Below are positions 54,354 through 63,075 of a DNA stretch of 64,000 nucleotides, one piece after another. The stretch lies in the NCBI GenBank assembly GCA_003165465.1, contig PLUM01000037.1, forward strand, positions 19,809 through 83,808, written 5' to 3'. The first letter of the stretch is position 1; every line of letters begins with the position of its first letter. The notes under the pieces were generated by a model, which saw nothing but the letters and a program-made list of their open reading frames with translations, searched no databases and was not told the origin of the DNA. This stretch comes from Acidobacteriota bacterium (GTDB taxonomy: Bacteria > Acidobacteriota > Terriglobia > Acidiferrales > UBA7541). Position numbers and translations under genes: made by a program.

Positions 54354-54908
54354 CTACACGCGCTGGACGTAGCGCGCTTCCGACGTATCCACTCTTACTT
54401 TATCGCCGGTGTTGACGAATGGCGGCACCTGGATCATGAGACCCGTTTCGAGCTTCGCCGCCTTCATCACCGCGCTGGCGGTGGCTTTCTGCACGGTCGG
54501 CTCGGTATCGACGACGGTGAGGTCCATCGTGTCCGGGATGACCACGCCGATCGCCTTACCTTCGTAAAATTCCAGCTTCACCGTGGTATTCGGAATCAGG
54601 TAGTACACCGCTTCGCCAAGGATGTCCTCGCCGAGATGAAACTGCTCGTACGTTTCCGAGTTCATGAAGTGGTAGCCCTCGCCATCCGAGTACAGATATT
54701 CGTGCTCAATTTCGTCGAAGATGGCGCGTTCGATGTCGACTTCCGCGCGGAACCGGTAGTCGATGATCGAGCCGGTGCGCAGGTTGCGCATCTTCGTGAC
54801 CATGGCGGCGCGCTTGTTGCCGGGAGTACGGTGCTCGACGCTGTGCACCGTAAACAGCTCGCCTTCGTGGCGGATGGTCATTCCCGGACGCAGTTGTGTT
54901 GCTCGCAT
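54354..54908 (-). CDS. efp: Elongation factor P
   Basis: 184 residues, normal for EF-P, which rescues ribosomes stalled at proline runs. Three beta-domains are readable: MRATQLRPGMTIRHEGELFT, MRNLRTGSIIDYRFRAEVDI, and the C-terminal TGLMIQVPPFVNTGDKVRVD signature. The loop that carries the modified Lys34 in E. coli (KPGKGQ) reads TPGNKRA here: Asn at the usual position and Lys one later. AGGAG lies before the ATG. Confidence 0.96.
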   Translation of the reverse strand: MRATQLRPGMTIRHEGELFTVHSVEHRTPGNKRAAMVTKMRNLRTGSIIDYRFRAEVDIERAIFDEIEHEYLYSDGEGYHFMNSETYEQFHLGEDILGEAVYYLIPNTTVKLEFYEGKAIGVVIPDTMDLTVVDTEPTVQKATASAVMKAAKLETGLMIQVPPFVNTGDKVRVDTSEARYVQRV

Positions 54909-55063
54909 TCTATTTGCTCCTGATGCCTACGGGGTCTCGCGGCAGGCGGTGATCATCGGCTGCGATTTCGCTTTGCGCAGTGGGGGCGGCTTTGGAATTG
55001 CCGGAACAAAATGCGCCGCCCACCAAACAACAATTATAGACGCCGGGCGGAGGCCCGGTCAAT

Positions 55064-55105
55064 GAATGCAGGGGAATGCAGGGGAATGCAAGGGAATGCA
55101 AGAGA
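55064..55105. repeat. 10-bp tandem repeat
   Basis: Four to five units of GAATGCAGGG/GAATGCAAGG lie directly after a GCCGGGCGGAGGCCCGGT hairpin, in the 318-nt gap upstream of the small 80-aa gene. A TACAAT -10-like box lies at 55187. Confidence 0.75.
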
Positions 55106-55226
55106 ACGTACGGCCGGGGGAAAGCGCGACGCGCTGAGCGCGGCTGGACCGGGAGGGACTGGGTGTGGATCGCGCTCCGGTTGGAGTACAATCTTTCCCG
55201 GCTCAATAACGACGCAAGGAGGAAAA

Positions 55227-55469
55227 ATGGCGGAACCGACATACGACGAACTCAAGGCGCGCTTGGAGGAACTGGAAAAGAAAGGGGCGCGGCGAACCGG
55301 CGAATTGGATTTCAAAGTAGGCGAAAAAGGCGGGGTGAGTGTTTACGGGCTGGGACGATTTCCGGTCACATTGTATTACGAGCAGTGGAACCGGCTGCTG
55401 GAAGCGGCGCCAAGATTGCACGCGTTCCTCGAGGAAAACAAGAGCAAGCTGAAGCTGAGAGAACCATAA
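55227..55469 (+). CDS. Small conserved hypothetical protein
   Basis: 80 residues from ATG 55227, supported by AAGGAGG 5 nt upstream; the track start at 55011 runs back through the tandem repeat. A charged helix (DELKARLEELEKKGARRTGE) is followed by FKVGEKGGVSVYGLGRFPVT and LYYEQWNRLLEAAPRLHAFL. I recognise the SVYGLGRFPVTLY-EQW pattern from small proteins in several phyla, without an assigned function. Cytoplasmic, no membrane segment. Confidence 0.8.
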   Translation: MAEPTYDELKARLEELEKKGARRTGELDFKVGEKGGVSVYGLGRFPVTLYYEQWNRLLEAAPRLHAFLEENKSKLKLREP

Positions 55470-55545
55470 GCGCCCCGGCGCAGGTTTCCACGCGGCCCGC
55501 GGAAATGCGGCGTAATAAGTTGCGAAAAAAGCCGGGCAGACCTTC

Positions 55546-55631
55546 TGTCATTCCGAGCGAAGCAAGGAATCTCTCTTTCTTTTCTTGGGCGTAGAGCGAA
55601 GAGAGATTCCTCGCTTCGCTCGGAATGACAG
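55546..55631. repeat. Inverted repeat family D, copy 1
   Basis: Arms TGTCATTCCGAGCGAAGC.. and ..GCTTCGCTCGGAATGACA, each about 35 bp, with AGGAATCTCTC/GAGAGATTCCT inside. A second copy separates hslV and hslU. The rest of the 338-nt gap holds an unrelated short palindrome (GTGTCCTCTGTG / CACAGAGGACAC). Confidence 0.85.
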
Positions 55632-55807
55632 GATTAGTTTTTTTTCGGCAACCTGGCAAGCCGCGCCCCACAGCAACCAATTCTCCGTGCCCCTCCGCAT
55701 TTCTCCGTGTCCTCTGTGTTAAGCCTTGGGAATTCACCACAGAGGACACAGAGAGCGCAGAGAAGCTCCTTCAAATAACGGTCAGCCGATCTTCCATCTA
55801 CGGGCAT

Positions 55808-57178
55808 CTACGGGCGCGGCTTCTCGCGTTCAACTCTTCCATCCGCCATGATTTTTTCGATTTCGTCGACCGAGCGCGGCAGGCGCGCGGTGAGCAGTTT
55901 GTAGCCGGTGGGCGTGATGAGCACGTCGTCTTCGATGCGCACGCCCAGATTTTCCTCGGGAATATAAATCCCCGGCTCGATGGTGATGACCATGCCCGGT
56001 TCGAGCGGCCGGGCGGGGCCGCTCGGATCGTGCACGTCCAGCCCTACGTGGTGGCTGAGGCCGTGAATGTAGTACTGGCCCAGCGAGCGGCCCTCCTTGT
56101 CCTTGCCGTGCGAATCGATATAGTCCATCGCAATTTTCTGTAGGCTCGCGGGACCCTGGCCGCCGATGGTCATGCCCGGCTTGAGCGCCGCGAGGGCGGC
56201 GTTCTGCGCGCCGAGAACAATTTCGTAAATTTCGCGCTGGCGAGCGGTAAATTTTCCATTGGCGGGAATCGTGCGCGTGATGTCGGAAGCGTAGCCGGCA
56301 TACTGGCCGGCGACGTCGAGCAGCACAATATCTCCGTCCTCGATCCGGCGGTCGAGCTTGTCGTAATGCAGCACGGTCGAGTTGATGCCCGTTCCGACAA
56401 TCGGCGAATACGCTTCGGTCTCGCAGCCTGCATAGGCGTGAACCTCCACCATTTTGGCCGCCACCTGATATTCGTACAGGCCCGGGCGCATCATTTTCAT
56501 GGCCGCGAAATGCGCGTCAATCGAGGGATCGACGGCCTTCTGCATCAGCGCCAGCTCGCCCGGCGTTTTGATGGCGCGCAGCGTGCCCACGGCCGAGGAA
56601 ACGTCTTTAAGCGAAGCCTGCGGCGTCGCGTCCTTCACCCATTTGGACCAGTTCGCGGCGTGTGGGAACCCTTCGTCATGCGGGCCGGGCAGTTCGGTAT
56701 AAATCTCGGGATAATTTTTGGCGAGCGCGGCGAGCGTGTCGTGCAGATTTGAGAACGTTTCAACGCGCGCGAAGCCCGTCTTTTCGCGTATGCCCGGATC
56801 GTCCGGGCCGATGCGCGGGCCATTCCATTTTTCCTTGGCCGGATCGCGCGGGGGAAGATACAGAATCTCACGCGAGCCGCTCCAGCCATTTTTTTCCGCC
56901 GATTCGGGCACGAGCAAGAGCGCCGCGCCTTCCTCGTTATGCCCCGTGAGGTAATAGAAATTTTCCTCCTGCATGAACACGTAGGAGGGATTCGCTTCCT
57001 CGTGGCCCGTGTAGCCGAAAAGCACGATGGGCGCGTCGATCGCGGCGGAGAGCCTGGCGCGCCGCTCGCCAAACACGCTCAGCGGCTCGCGCTCCCAGGC
57101 CCTCAGCATCGGGGCCATGCACGCCGCCAGCAGGAGAAGGGAAAACGCGCCGCGCAGGATTGAGTTTCGTTTCTTCAT
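55808..57178 (-). CDS. Exported Xaa-Pro aminopeptidase-type M24 metallopeptidase
   Basis: About 456 residues from ATG 57178 (GAGGTGAC upstream). Signal peptide SLLLLAACMAPMLRA. An N-terminal creatinase-like domain (RRARLSAAIDAPIVLFGYTG) precedes the pita-bread domain, with metal ligands in LLDVAGQYAGYASDITRT (two Asp), HGLSHHVGLDVHD (His), ITIEPGIYIPE and VRIEDDVLIT (two Glu). It removes N-terminal residues before proline, presumably in the periplasm. APP family members are often cytoplasmic, so the signal peptide is notable. It stands alone. Confidence 0.93.
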   Translation of the reverse strand: MKKRNSILRGAFSLLLLAACMAPMLRAWEREPLSVFGERRARLSAAIDAPIVLFGYTGHEEANPSYVFMQEENFYYLTGHNEEGAALLLVPESAEKNGWSGSREILYLPPRDPAKEKWNGPRIGPDDPGIREKTGFARVETFSNLHDTLAALAKNYPEIYTELPGPHDEGFPHAANWSKWVKDATPQASLKDVSSAVGTLRAIKTPGELALMQKAVDPSIDAHFAAMKMMRPGLYEYQVAAKMVEVHAYAGCETEAYSPIVGTGINSTVLHYDKLDRRIEDGDIVLLDVAGQYAGYASDITRTIPANGKFTARQREIYEIVLGAQNAALAALKPGMTIGGQGPASLQKIAMDYIDSHGKDKEGRSLGQYYIHGLSHHVGLDVHDPSGPARPLEPGMVITIEPGIYIPEENLGVRIEDDVLITPTGYKLLTARLPRSVDEIEKIMADGRVEREKPRP

Positions 57179-57272
57179 CAAGTCACCTCGGACAAACATT
57201 TCATCAAGAACATATCACGACACAAAATGAAATTAGCCTCGTTTGTTCACGAGATGGGCGCTTCTGTTTTTA

Positions 57273-57351
57273 GTAGCGCGGGCTTCAGCCTGTGTTCTTT
57301 TGAATTTAGCTTGCCATAAATCAAAACCACACAGGCTGAAGCCTGTGCTAC
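57273..57351. repeat. 80-bp palindromic element, family A, copy 6 (inverted)
   Basis: GTAGCGCGGGCTTCAGCCTG, then TTCTTTTGAATTTAGC and AAATCAAAACCACACAGG. Its right edge coincides with the stop codon of the GT39-like gene (57351). Confidence 0.85.
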
Positions 57352-58853
57352 TAAAACCTTAGTGCAATCAGCGCAAGGACCGCCGGATAGCAGGAGACGA
57401 CGTAACGCGGTTCGGGAGCTTCCACTATGGTCAGAAACGCTGTCCGGACAACGCAATACGCGATCAGAAACGCGATACCCCAGAGATTTGCCCCGCCTTT
57501 CCGTTTCGCGGCCCACGCGATCCACACTCCGCCAGCCGCGAGTGCGACGTACAAGTAACCCAGCGCGGCAAACGAGGCGGTAACCAGCACATCGGCATGG
57601 GAATCCGCCCATTGTTCGCGGACCGGCCAGAATTTCCCGTCGATGGGCAGGAGTTCGGTGCGCGGCGTGAACCAGATGGTCAGGGCGCGCTCGAATGGCA
57701 CGTGGAGATAGGTTCGCAGAGGATGACGCCCGGTTCTCTCTCGCGCGATTTCGGAAAATGTCCGGTCCAATTCGGGAGAAATGTCGATGTCAGGGCTGTC
57801 GTTATATTTCGAAAATAAATTCGCGATACGCGCTTTTTCCTCGGGCGAATCGAACGCGGCGGAGGGAAGCTCGGCGACATTCAGCGGCTGGTCCATTTCA
57901 CCGATTTTCCAGATGGTGAAATACACGTCGCGATAGCGTTCCAGCCACGTAGCCGTCCATTGGTAGAAACCCACCGGAGCGTATTCGCCTGGAAAATTAG
58001 CATAACGCGGCGCGAGAAACTGTACTCTCTTCAGCGTAATATAATTTCGCGCGGCCCACGGCGCGAGCGGAAGCAGAAAAGCGCCCGTGATTGCCGCCGC
58101 CAAAAGAAATGTTTTTCGAGCGCCCAGGGGTTTCCAGCTTCGCAGCGCATACACGAGGACGGCGACGGCAAAAAGCAACGGCATCTCGGGGCGCACAAGG
58201 GTTGCAAGGCCGGAAAGGAATCCTCCCAGGAGCGCAAGTGTGAGGGGCGAGGCAAGCTGGCCTTCGCCGCGAATGAAAAAGTTTCCTGGATCGCGAAGGC
58301 CCAGCGCGAAACAACACAGCGCTGCCGTCGCGAGAAATGTCACCAGGATTTCGGTCAGCACGACGGCCGAGTAATTGGCCACGAATGGGCACGTGGCGGC
58401 GAGCCATAGCGCTGCAATCCACACGCGGCGTCGCGAGGCGGCGGGTGCTAGCGCCGCAGCCAGCGCAGCCGTCAAAAAGCAGGTGATCGCATCGAGCGCG
58501 GCCTGAGACAACATAATGGCACGTATGGAGCGTCCAAATAACATGGCGACCACGGCCAGAAAGGCCGGGTAGCCCGGCATGCGGAGGTCCGCCGGAACGA
58601 CATGCCCGCTGAGCAAAAATCCATAGACATGGTAATCGGCCCAGGTGCGGGCAAACTGAATGTACATTTCGCTGTCGTCGGCCGCCGAAGTGGGAAACCG
58701 CAGGACGAAGAGCAGGCGCAAGGTAAGCGCCACCAGCATGGCCAGGAACGCGTGCGTGCGAAGAGCCGTGACGCCGCCGCGCGGCGCGGGTATGATCGAA
58801 GTCTCCGGGCCGTCTGGCCGTGCGGCAGGATTTGTGGCAGGTTGAATGGTCAT
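57351..58853 (-). CDS. GT39-like polytopic glycosyltransferase (dolichyl-phosphate-mannose mannosyltransferase family)
   Basis: About 500 residues from ATG 58853; the track start overlaps the divergent gene. Ten or so hydrophobic helices are visible. The first periplasmic loop carries the acidic pair in TSAADDSEMYIQFARTWADY, followed by PGYPAFLAVVAMLFG, as in GT-C enzymes of the PMT/ArnT group. These transfer sugars from polyprenyl phosphates. The gene is divergent from the polysaccharide enzyme at 58893, with 39 nt between starts, so both may act in surface glycan synthesis. The stop codon lies at the edge of a repeat element. Confidence 0.85.
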   Translation of the reverse strand: MTIQPATNPAARPDGPETSIIPAPRGGVTALRTHAFLAMLVALTLRLLFVLRFPTSAADDSEMYIQFARTWADYHVYGFLLSGHVVPADLRMPGYPAFLAVVAMLFGRSIRAIMLSQAALDAITCFLTAALAAALAPAASRRRVWIAALWLAATCPFVANYSAVVLTEILVTFLATAALCCFALGLRDPGNFFIRGEGQLASPLTLALLGGFLSGLATLVRPEMPLLFAVAVLVYALRSWKPLGARKTFLLAAAITGAFLLPLAPWAARNYITLKRVQFLAPRYANFPGEYAPVGFYQWTATWLERYRDVYFTIWKIGEMDQPLNVAELPSAAFDSPEEKARIANLFSKYNDSPDIDISPELDRTFSEIARERTGRHPLRTYLHVPFERALTIWFTPRTELLPIDGKFWPVREQWADSHADVLVTASFAALGYLYVALAAGGVWIAWAAKRKGGANLWGIAFLIAYCVVRTAFLTIVEAPEPRYVVSCYPAVLALIALRF

Positions 58854-58892
58854 GTATGCCGTTCCGACGGACGGCTCGCTTGAGATAAATGG

Positions 58893-61800
58893 ATGAAGCC
58901 GCGCAAGCCCATATTCTACGATGAGCAGCGCCGCCGCTGGCGGCGGACCAGCCGCATTCTGGAAATCAGCGGCGCGATTTTTACTTTGCTGGCCATCACG
59001 TTTTTGGTCGACGCCCTCGTCAGCCCGAAATTGCCCGTGCCGCTTCTTCCCACGAGCCGGACGGCGCTGCATCCCGTCCGCGAAAAAACCAGGCCGCGCA
59101 TTGTATTAAAACGCACCGGGCGGCAACGTCGCGTCGAATCGCTTGGTCAGATGCCCTCCACGTACGATCCCGTGCGCGCCGCATTTTACGTGAGCTGGGA
59201 TCCGACTTCGCTCGCGGCCCTGCAGCAGCATTTCCGCGATATCGACTTGCTGATTCCCGAGCGCCTGCACTCGATCACCGCCACCGGCCGCCTGGATGTG
59301 GAGGCCGATCCCAAGCTCGCGGCGTGGCTGCAAACGCTGCAACAGCAAAATCCGCCGATCAAGATTCCCACGATGCCGCTGCTGAACAATTCCGACGGCA
59401 CCAACTGGCTCACGAACGAAATGGCCGCCATGCTCAAGAGCCCCGCGGCGCGCGGAAATTTGGCGAAACAATCGGTCCAATACCTCACGCAGAACAGCTT
59501 TGCCGGGCTGGTTATCGATTTTGAAGAAATTCCAGAAAAAAGCCAGAAGGATTTTGGCCAATTTATTTCCGAACTTGCCGTGGAGCTGCACGGCTCGAAT
59601 CTGAAGCTCATGGTGGCTCTACCGGCGGCGGACTGGGCGTACGACTATGCCGGCATTGGAAAAAACGTCGACGCCGTGATCCTGATGAATTACGACCAGC
59701 ACTGGCGCACGTCCGCGCCCGGCCCCATCGCCGCGCAGGACTGGTTCGTGAAAAATATCGAGGCGATCACGAAGCTCGTGCCGCCCGGGAAACTGGTGAT
59801 GGGCATCGCCAGCTACGCCTACGACTGGCCCAGCAAGGCGGGACTGAAAGCCCACGAACAGACGCGCGTCGAAAGCTATCAGGAGGCCATCACCACGGCG
59901 ACGGAATCCGAAGCCCAGGTGCAATTCGATGCGGATTCCCTCAACCCTTACTACTCGTACTCGGACGAGCATAATTTCATTCATCGCGTCTGGATGCTCG
60001 ATGGCGTGACCGCGTACAACGAATTGCGCGCCGCCGAACGCGTTGGCGTGCAGGGCACGGCGATCTGGCGGCTTGGCTCGGAAGATCCATCCGTCTGGCC
60101 GATCTGGGATGTTGCGCACTCGACCGACGCCGACCGCGCGAAACTCGAGGACATGCCTCCCGGATACGACCTGATCCTCGAAGGCAACGGAGATATCTGG
60201 AGGTTTGCGGACACACCGCAAAAAGGGAAGCGCGCGATTCGCTTCGATCCCGCGTCTGGCAACATTGTCGAGGACACGTATCAAACGCTTCCGTCTTCCT
60301 ATCGCATCATCCAGATGGGCGCCGCGCCCTACAAGGTTACGCTGAGTTTCGACGACGGGCCGGACGGGAAGTTCACGCCGCAAATTCTGGATATCCTGAA
60401 GGCGAAAAAAGCCCCGGCGACTTTTTTTGTGATCGGCAGCAGCGCCAACGACGCGCTGGGCTTGATCCGGCGCGAATACGCCGAGGGCCACGAAATCGGC
60501 AACCACACCTACACGCACCCGCGCTGGAACGAAATCTCGCGCACGCAGATCGACGTCGAGCTGAACATCACCGAGCGCCTTCTCAACAGCACGCTGGGCG
60601 TGAAAACGCTTCTGTTCCGACCGCCGTACGGCATCGACCATCAGCCCGAAACGGCGGACGAGGTGGCGGATCTGCCCATCGCGCAGTCCATGGGCTACTT
60701 GATTATCGGCGCGCGAATCGATCCGCACGATTGGGGCGAGCCGGGCGGAGTCCCGCCGGCGCCCGCGTCGGTCATCGTGCAGCGCGTCCTCGAGCAGGCG
60801 CATTCGAATGGCGGCAATATCGTGCTGTTGCACGATGGCGGCGGAGACCGCACGCAGACCGTGCTGGCGCTGCCTCAAATTATCGATGGCTTGCGCGCCG
60901 CGGGATTTAAGATCGTTCCGGTCGCGGAGCTTGTGGGGCAGACGCGCGCGCAACTCATGCCCGCTCTCACGTTCCGCGAGCGGTTGGTTGCGCACGCCGA
61001 CGGGCTGATCTTCACGCTGTATGAATGGTCGCGGCTGAGCGTGGCATTTATTTTCGTTCTGGGGATTGGTCTGGTCAGCTGCCGCGCGCTCATCGTGGGG
61101 TTCCTCGCCATTATCGAAAAGTTCCGGCCGGCGCCTCCGGACCGGCCGGATTTTCAGCCTCTCGTGAGCGTGCTGATTCCCGCGTACAACGAGGAAGACG
61201 TCATCGTCTACACGGTGAATTCCGTGCTGGAGTCCGATTATCCGAATCTGGAAGTGATTGTCATGGACGACGGATCGAATGACGGCACGGGCGATTTGCT
61301 CGACGCGCAATTCGGTAAAAATCCCGCCGTGCGCATCGTCCACCAACCCAATGGCGGAAAGCCGGCCGCGCTTTCACATGGGCTGGCGATCGCTTCGAGC
61401 GGCATTATCGTGACCATCGACGCCGACACCTCGATTGAGCCTGACGCCATCAATAAACTCGTCCGGCATTTCGTCAATCCCAAGGTTGGCGCAGTCGCCG
61501 GCAACGTGAAGGTGGGCAACCGGATCAGCTGGCTCACGCGTTGGCAGGCGCTTGAATACGTCACCAGCCAGAACCTGGAGAAGCGCGCCTTCGACTTGCT
61601 GAATTGCATTCCGGTCGTCCCCGGAGCGCTCAGCGCCTGGCGCGCCGAAGCGATCCACAATTCCGGCGGATTCAGCTCGGACACCGTGGCCGAAGATACC
61701 GATCTGACGATCACGATCCGCCAGTCGGGCTGGAAGATCAATTACGAGGAAGAAGCGATTGGCTGGACGAACGCCCCGGAAACCGCGTCCATGCTGATCC

Positions 61801-62288
61801 GCCAGCGATTCCGCTGGACGTTCGGCACACTCCAGGCATTTTGGAAGCACCGCGGAACGCTCGGACGCGCGAAATATGGGACGCTCGGATGGATCGCGTT
61901 GCCCAACATGTTTCTTTTTCAGCTTCTCCTGCCGCTATTTTCTCCGGTGATCGATCTTCTGTTTCTGGGTTCGCTCGTGTTGTACGGCGCTTCCCAATTC
62001 CACTTCACGCATCTGCCGCAAATTTATACGGCCGCGGACGTGCAACGCTCGCTTGTTTTCTTCATCGGATTCATGCTGATCGATTTCCTGACCTGCATTG
62101 TCGCGTTCACGCTCGAACGGCACGAGGAGTGGTCCCTGCTGTGGCCCCTGCTGCTACAACGTTTCTACTACCGGCAGATGATGTACTACGTGCTCTTCCG
62201 CTCGGTGATGGGCGCCGTGCAGGGCAAGTCGGTCGGCTGGCGCGGCGTGGAGCCGGAAGTTCCGGCGGCACCCGCCGTGCGGGCATAG
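58893..62288 (+). CDS. Three-domain polysaccharide enzyme: GH18-like, NodB deacetylase, GT2 synthase
   Basis: 1131 residues. After a membrane anchor (about 24-44) comes a GH18-type domain (about 90-420) with the catalytic-strand motif [11 protein letters not shown] (about 204). A NodB deacetylase follows (about 480-690): [30 protein letters not shown] and [14 protein letters not shown]. After a further helix, a GT2 synthase occupies about 755-1000: [49 protein letters not shown] and the QRFRWTFG motif, ending in membrane helices. The set suggests synthesis, deacetylation and trimming of an N-acetylhexosamine polymer such as PNAG, an inference. Confidence 0.93.
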   Translation: MKPRKPIFYDEQRRRWRRTSRILEISGAIFTLLAITFLVDALVSPKLPVPLLPTSRTALHPVREKTRPRIVLKRTGRQRRVESLGQMPSTYDPVRAAFYVSWDPTSLAALQQHFRDIDLLIPERLHSITATGRLDVEADPKLAAWLQTLQQQNPPIKIPTMPLLNNSDGTNWLTNEMAAMLKSPAARGNLAKQSVQYLTQNSFAGLVIDFEEIPEKSQKDFGQFISELAVELHGSNLKLMVALPAADWAYDYAGIGKNVDAVILMNYDQHWRTSAPGPIAAQDWFVKNIEAITKLVPPGKLVMGIASYAYDWPSKAGLKAHEQTRVESYQEAITTATESEAQVQFDADSLNPYYSYSDEHNFIHRVWMLDGVTAYNELRAAERVGVQGTAIWRLGSEDPSVWPIWDVAHSTDADRAKLEDMPPGYDLILEGNGDIWRFADTPQKGKRAIRFDPASGNIVEDTYQTLPSSYRIIQMGAAPYKVTLSFDDGPDGKFTPQILDILKAKKAPATFFVIGSSANDALGLIRREYAEGHEIGNHTYTHPRWNEISRTQIDVELNITERLLNSTLGVKTLLFRPPYGIDHQPETADEVADLPIAQSMGYLIIGARIDPHDWGEPGGVPPAPASVIVQRVLEQAHSNGGNIVLLHDGGGDRTQTVLALPQIIDGLRAAGFKIVPVAELVGQTRAQLMPALTFRERLVAHADGLIFTLYEWSRLSVAFIFVLGIGLVSCRALIVGFLAIIEKFRPAPPDRPDFQPLVSVLIPAYNEEDVIVYTVNSVLESDYPNLEVIVMDDGSNDGTGDLLDAQFGKNPAVRIVHQPNGGKPAALSHGLAIASSGIIVTIDADTSIEPDAINKLVRHFVNPKVGAVAGNVKVGNRISWLTRWQALEYVTSQNLEKRAFDLLNCIPVVPGALSAWRAEAIHNSGGFSSDTVAEDTDLTITIRQSGWKINYEEEAIGWTNAPETASMLIRQRFRWTFGTLQAFWKHRGTLGRAKYGTLGWIALPNMFLFQLLLPLFSPVIDLLFLGSLVLYGASQFHFTHLPQIYTAADVQRSLVFFIGFMLIDFLTCIVAFTLERHEEWSLLWPLLLQRFYYRQMMYYVLFRSVMGAVQGKSVGWRGVEPEVPAAPAVRA

Positions 62289-62318
62289 GTCCGAGAACTC
62301 CGATTTTTGAACCCTGCG

Positions 62319-62347
62319 TTGGTCGCAGCCGCCCGTCGCGGTATAAT
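62319..62347 (+). promoter_or_regulatory. hslV promoter (leaderless candidate)
   Basis: TTGGTC (62319-62324), a 17-nt spacer and a perfect TATAAT (62342-62347). The predicted start, about 7 nt on, is the A of ATG 62354. Confidence 0.75.
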
Positions 62348-62353
62348 CTTCCA

Positions 62354-62905
62354 ATGGTTATGAGCAGGAATTCCCCGCAGATCCATGGGACAACGGTGCT
62401 GTGCGTGCGCCGCGACAACAAAGTGGTGATCGCCGCCGACGGCCAGGTGACCATGGGCGAGCATGTCATGAAGCACACGGCGCGAAAAACGCGGCGCCTG
62501 TTCAACGAAAAAATTCTGGCGGGATTTGCCGGATCGACGGCGGACGCGCTTTCCCTGTTCGAGCGGTTCGAAGGAAAGTTGCAGGAGCATCAGGGAAATC
62601 TGGCGAAGTCCGCGGTCGAACTGGCGAAGGAGTGGCGCAAGGACCGCGCGCTGCGGCATCTGGAAGCGCTGCTGGTTGTGGCGGATACCAAGTCCACATT
62701 TCTGGTGTCCGGAAATGGCGACGTGATCGAGCCCGACGACGGCATCTGCGCGATCGGCTCCGGCGGCCCGTACGCGCTGGCCGCGGCCCGGGCCCTCGCC
62801 AAGCACACGAAACTTTCCGCGAAGGATACCGCGCTGGAGGCCATGCAGATCGCCAGCGACATTTGTATTTTCACGAATGCGAATTTCACGTTTGAGGAGC
62901 TGTAA
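62354..62905 (+). CDS. hslV: ATP-dependent protease peptidase subunit HslV
   Basis: 183 residues from ATG 62354 (ATG 62360 is an alternative). After a short propeptide (ending QIHG) the mature N-terminal Thr begins [20 protein letters not shown], with catalytic Lys in [20 protein letters not shown]. HslV forms a double hexameric proteasome-like core that is opened by HslU, encoded 170 nt downstream. The track start at 61604 lies within the preceding gene. Confidence 0.96.
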   Translation: MVMSRNSPQIHGTTVLCVRRDNKVVIAADGQVTMGEHVMKHTARKTRRLFNEKILAGFAGSTADALSLFERFEGKLQEHQGNLAKSAVELAKEWRKDRALRHLEALLVVADTKSTFLVSGNGDVIEPDDGICAIGSGGPYALAAARALAKHTKLSAKDTALEAMQIASDICIFTNANFTFEEL

Positions 62906-62943
62906 GAAGTATTCCAGGCAAGCTGCGCGAGCGCTTGCATTTT

Positions 62944-63027
62944 TTGTCATTCCGAGCGAAGCGAGGAATCTCTCTTTCTCGCCGCCAAGTCCAAAGAGAG
63001 ATTCCTCGCTTCGCTCGGAATGACAAA
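62944..63027. repeat. Inverted repeat family D, copy 2
   Basis: TTGTCATTCCGAGCGAAGCG ... CGCTTCGCTCGGAATGACAA with AGGAATCTCTC/GAGAGATTCCT inside, the same as 55546-55631. It separates hslV from hslU. Confidence 0.88.
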
Positions 63028-63075
63028 TGTTTGTTTTTGCATCTGCAAGCTGCTAGCAAAGGTGGAACGTACATT

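Noticed and set aside
59619-61346. 575-residue minus-strand ORF
   Set aside because: Antisense of the GH18/NodB/GT2 gene; composition typical of a GC-rich shadow frame.
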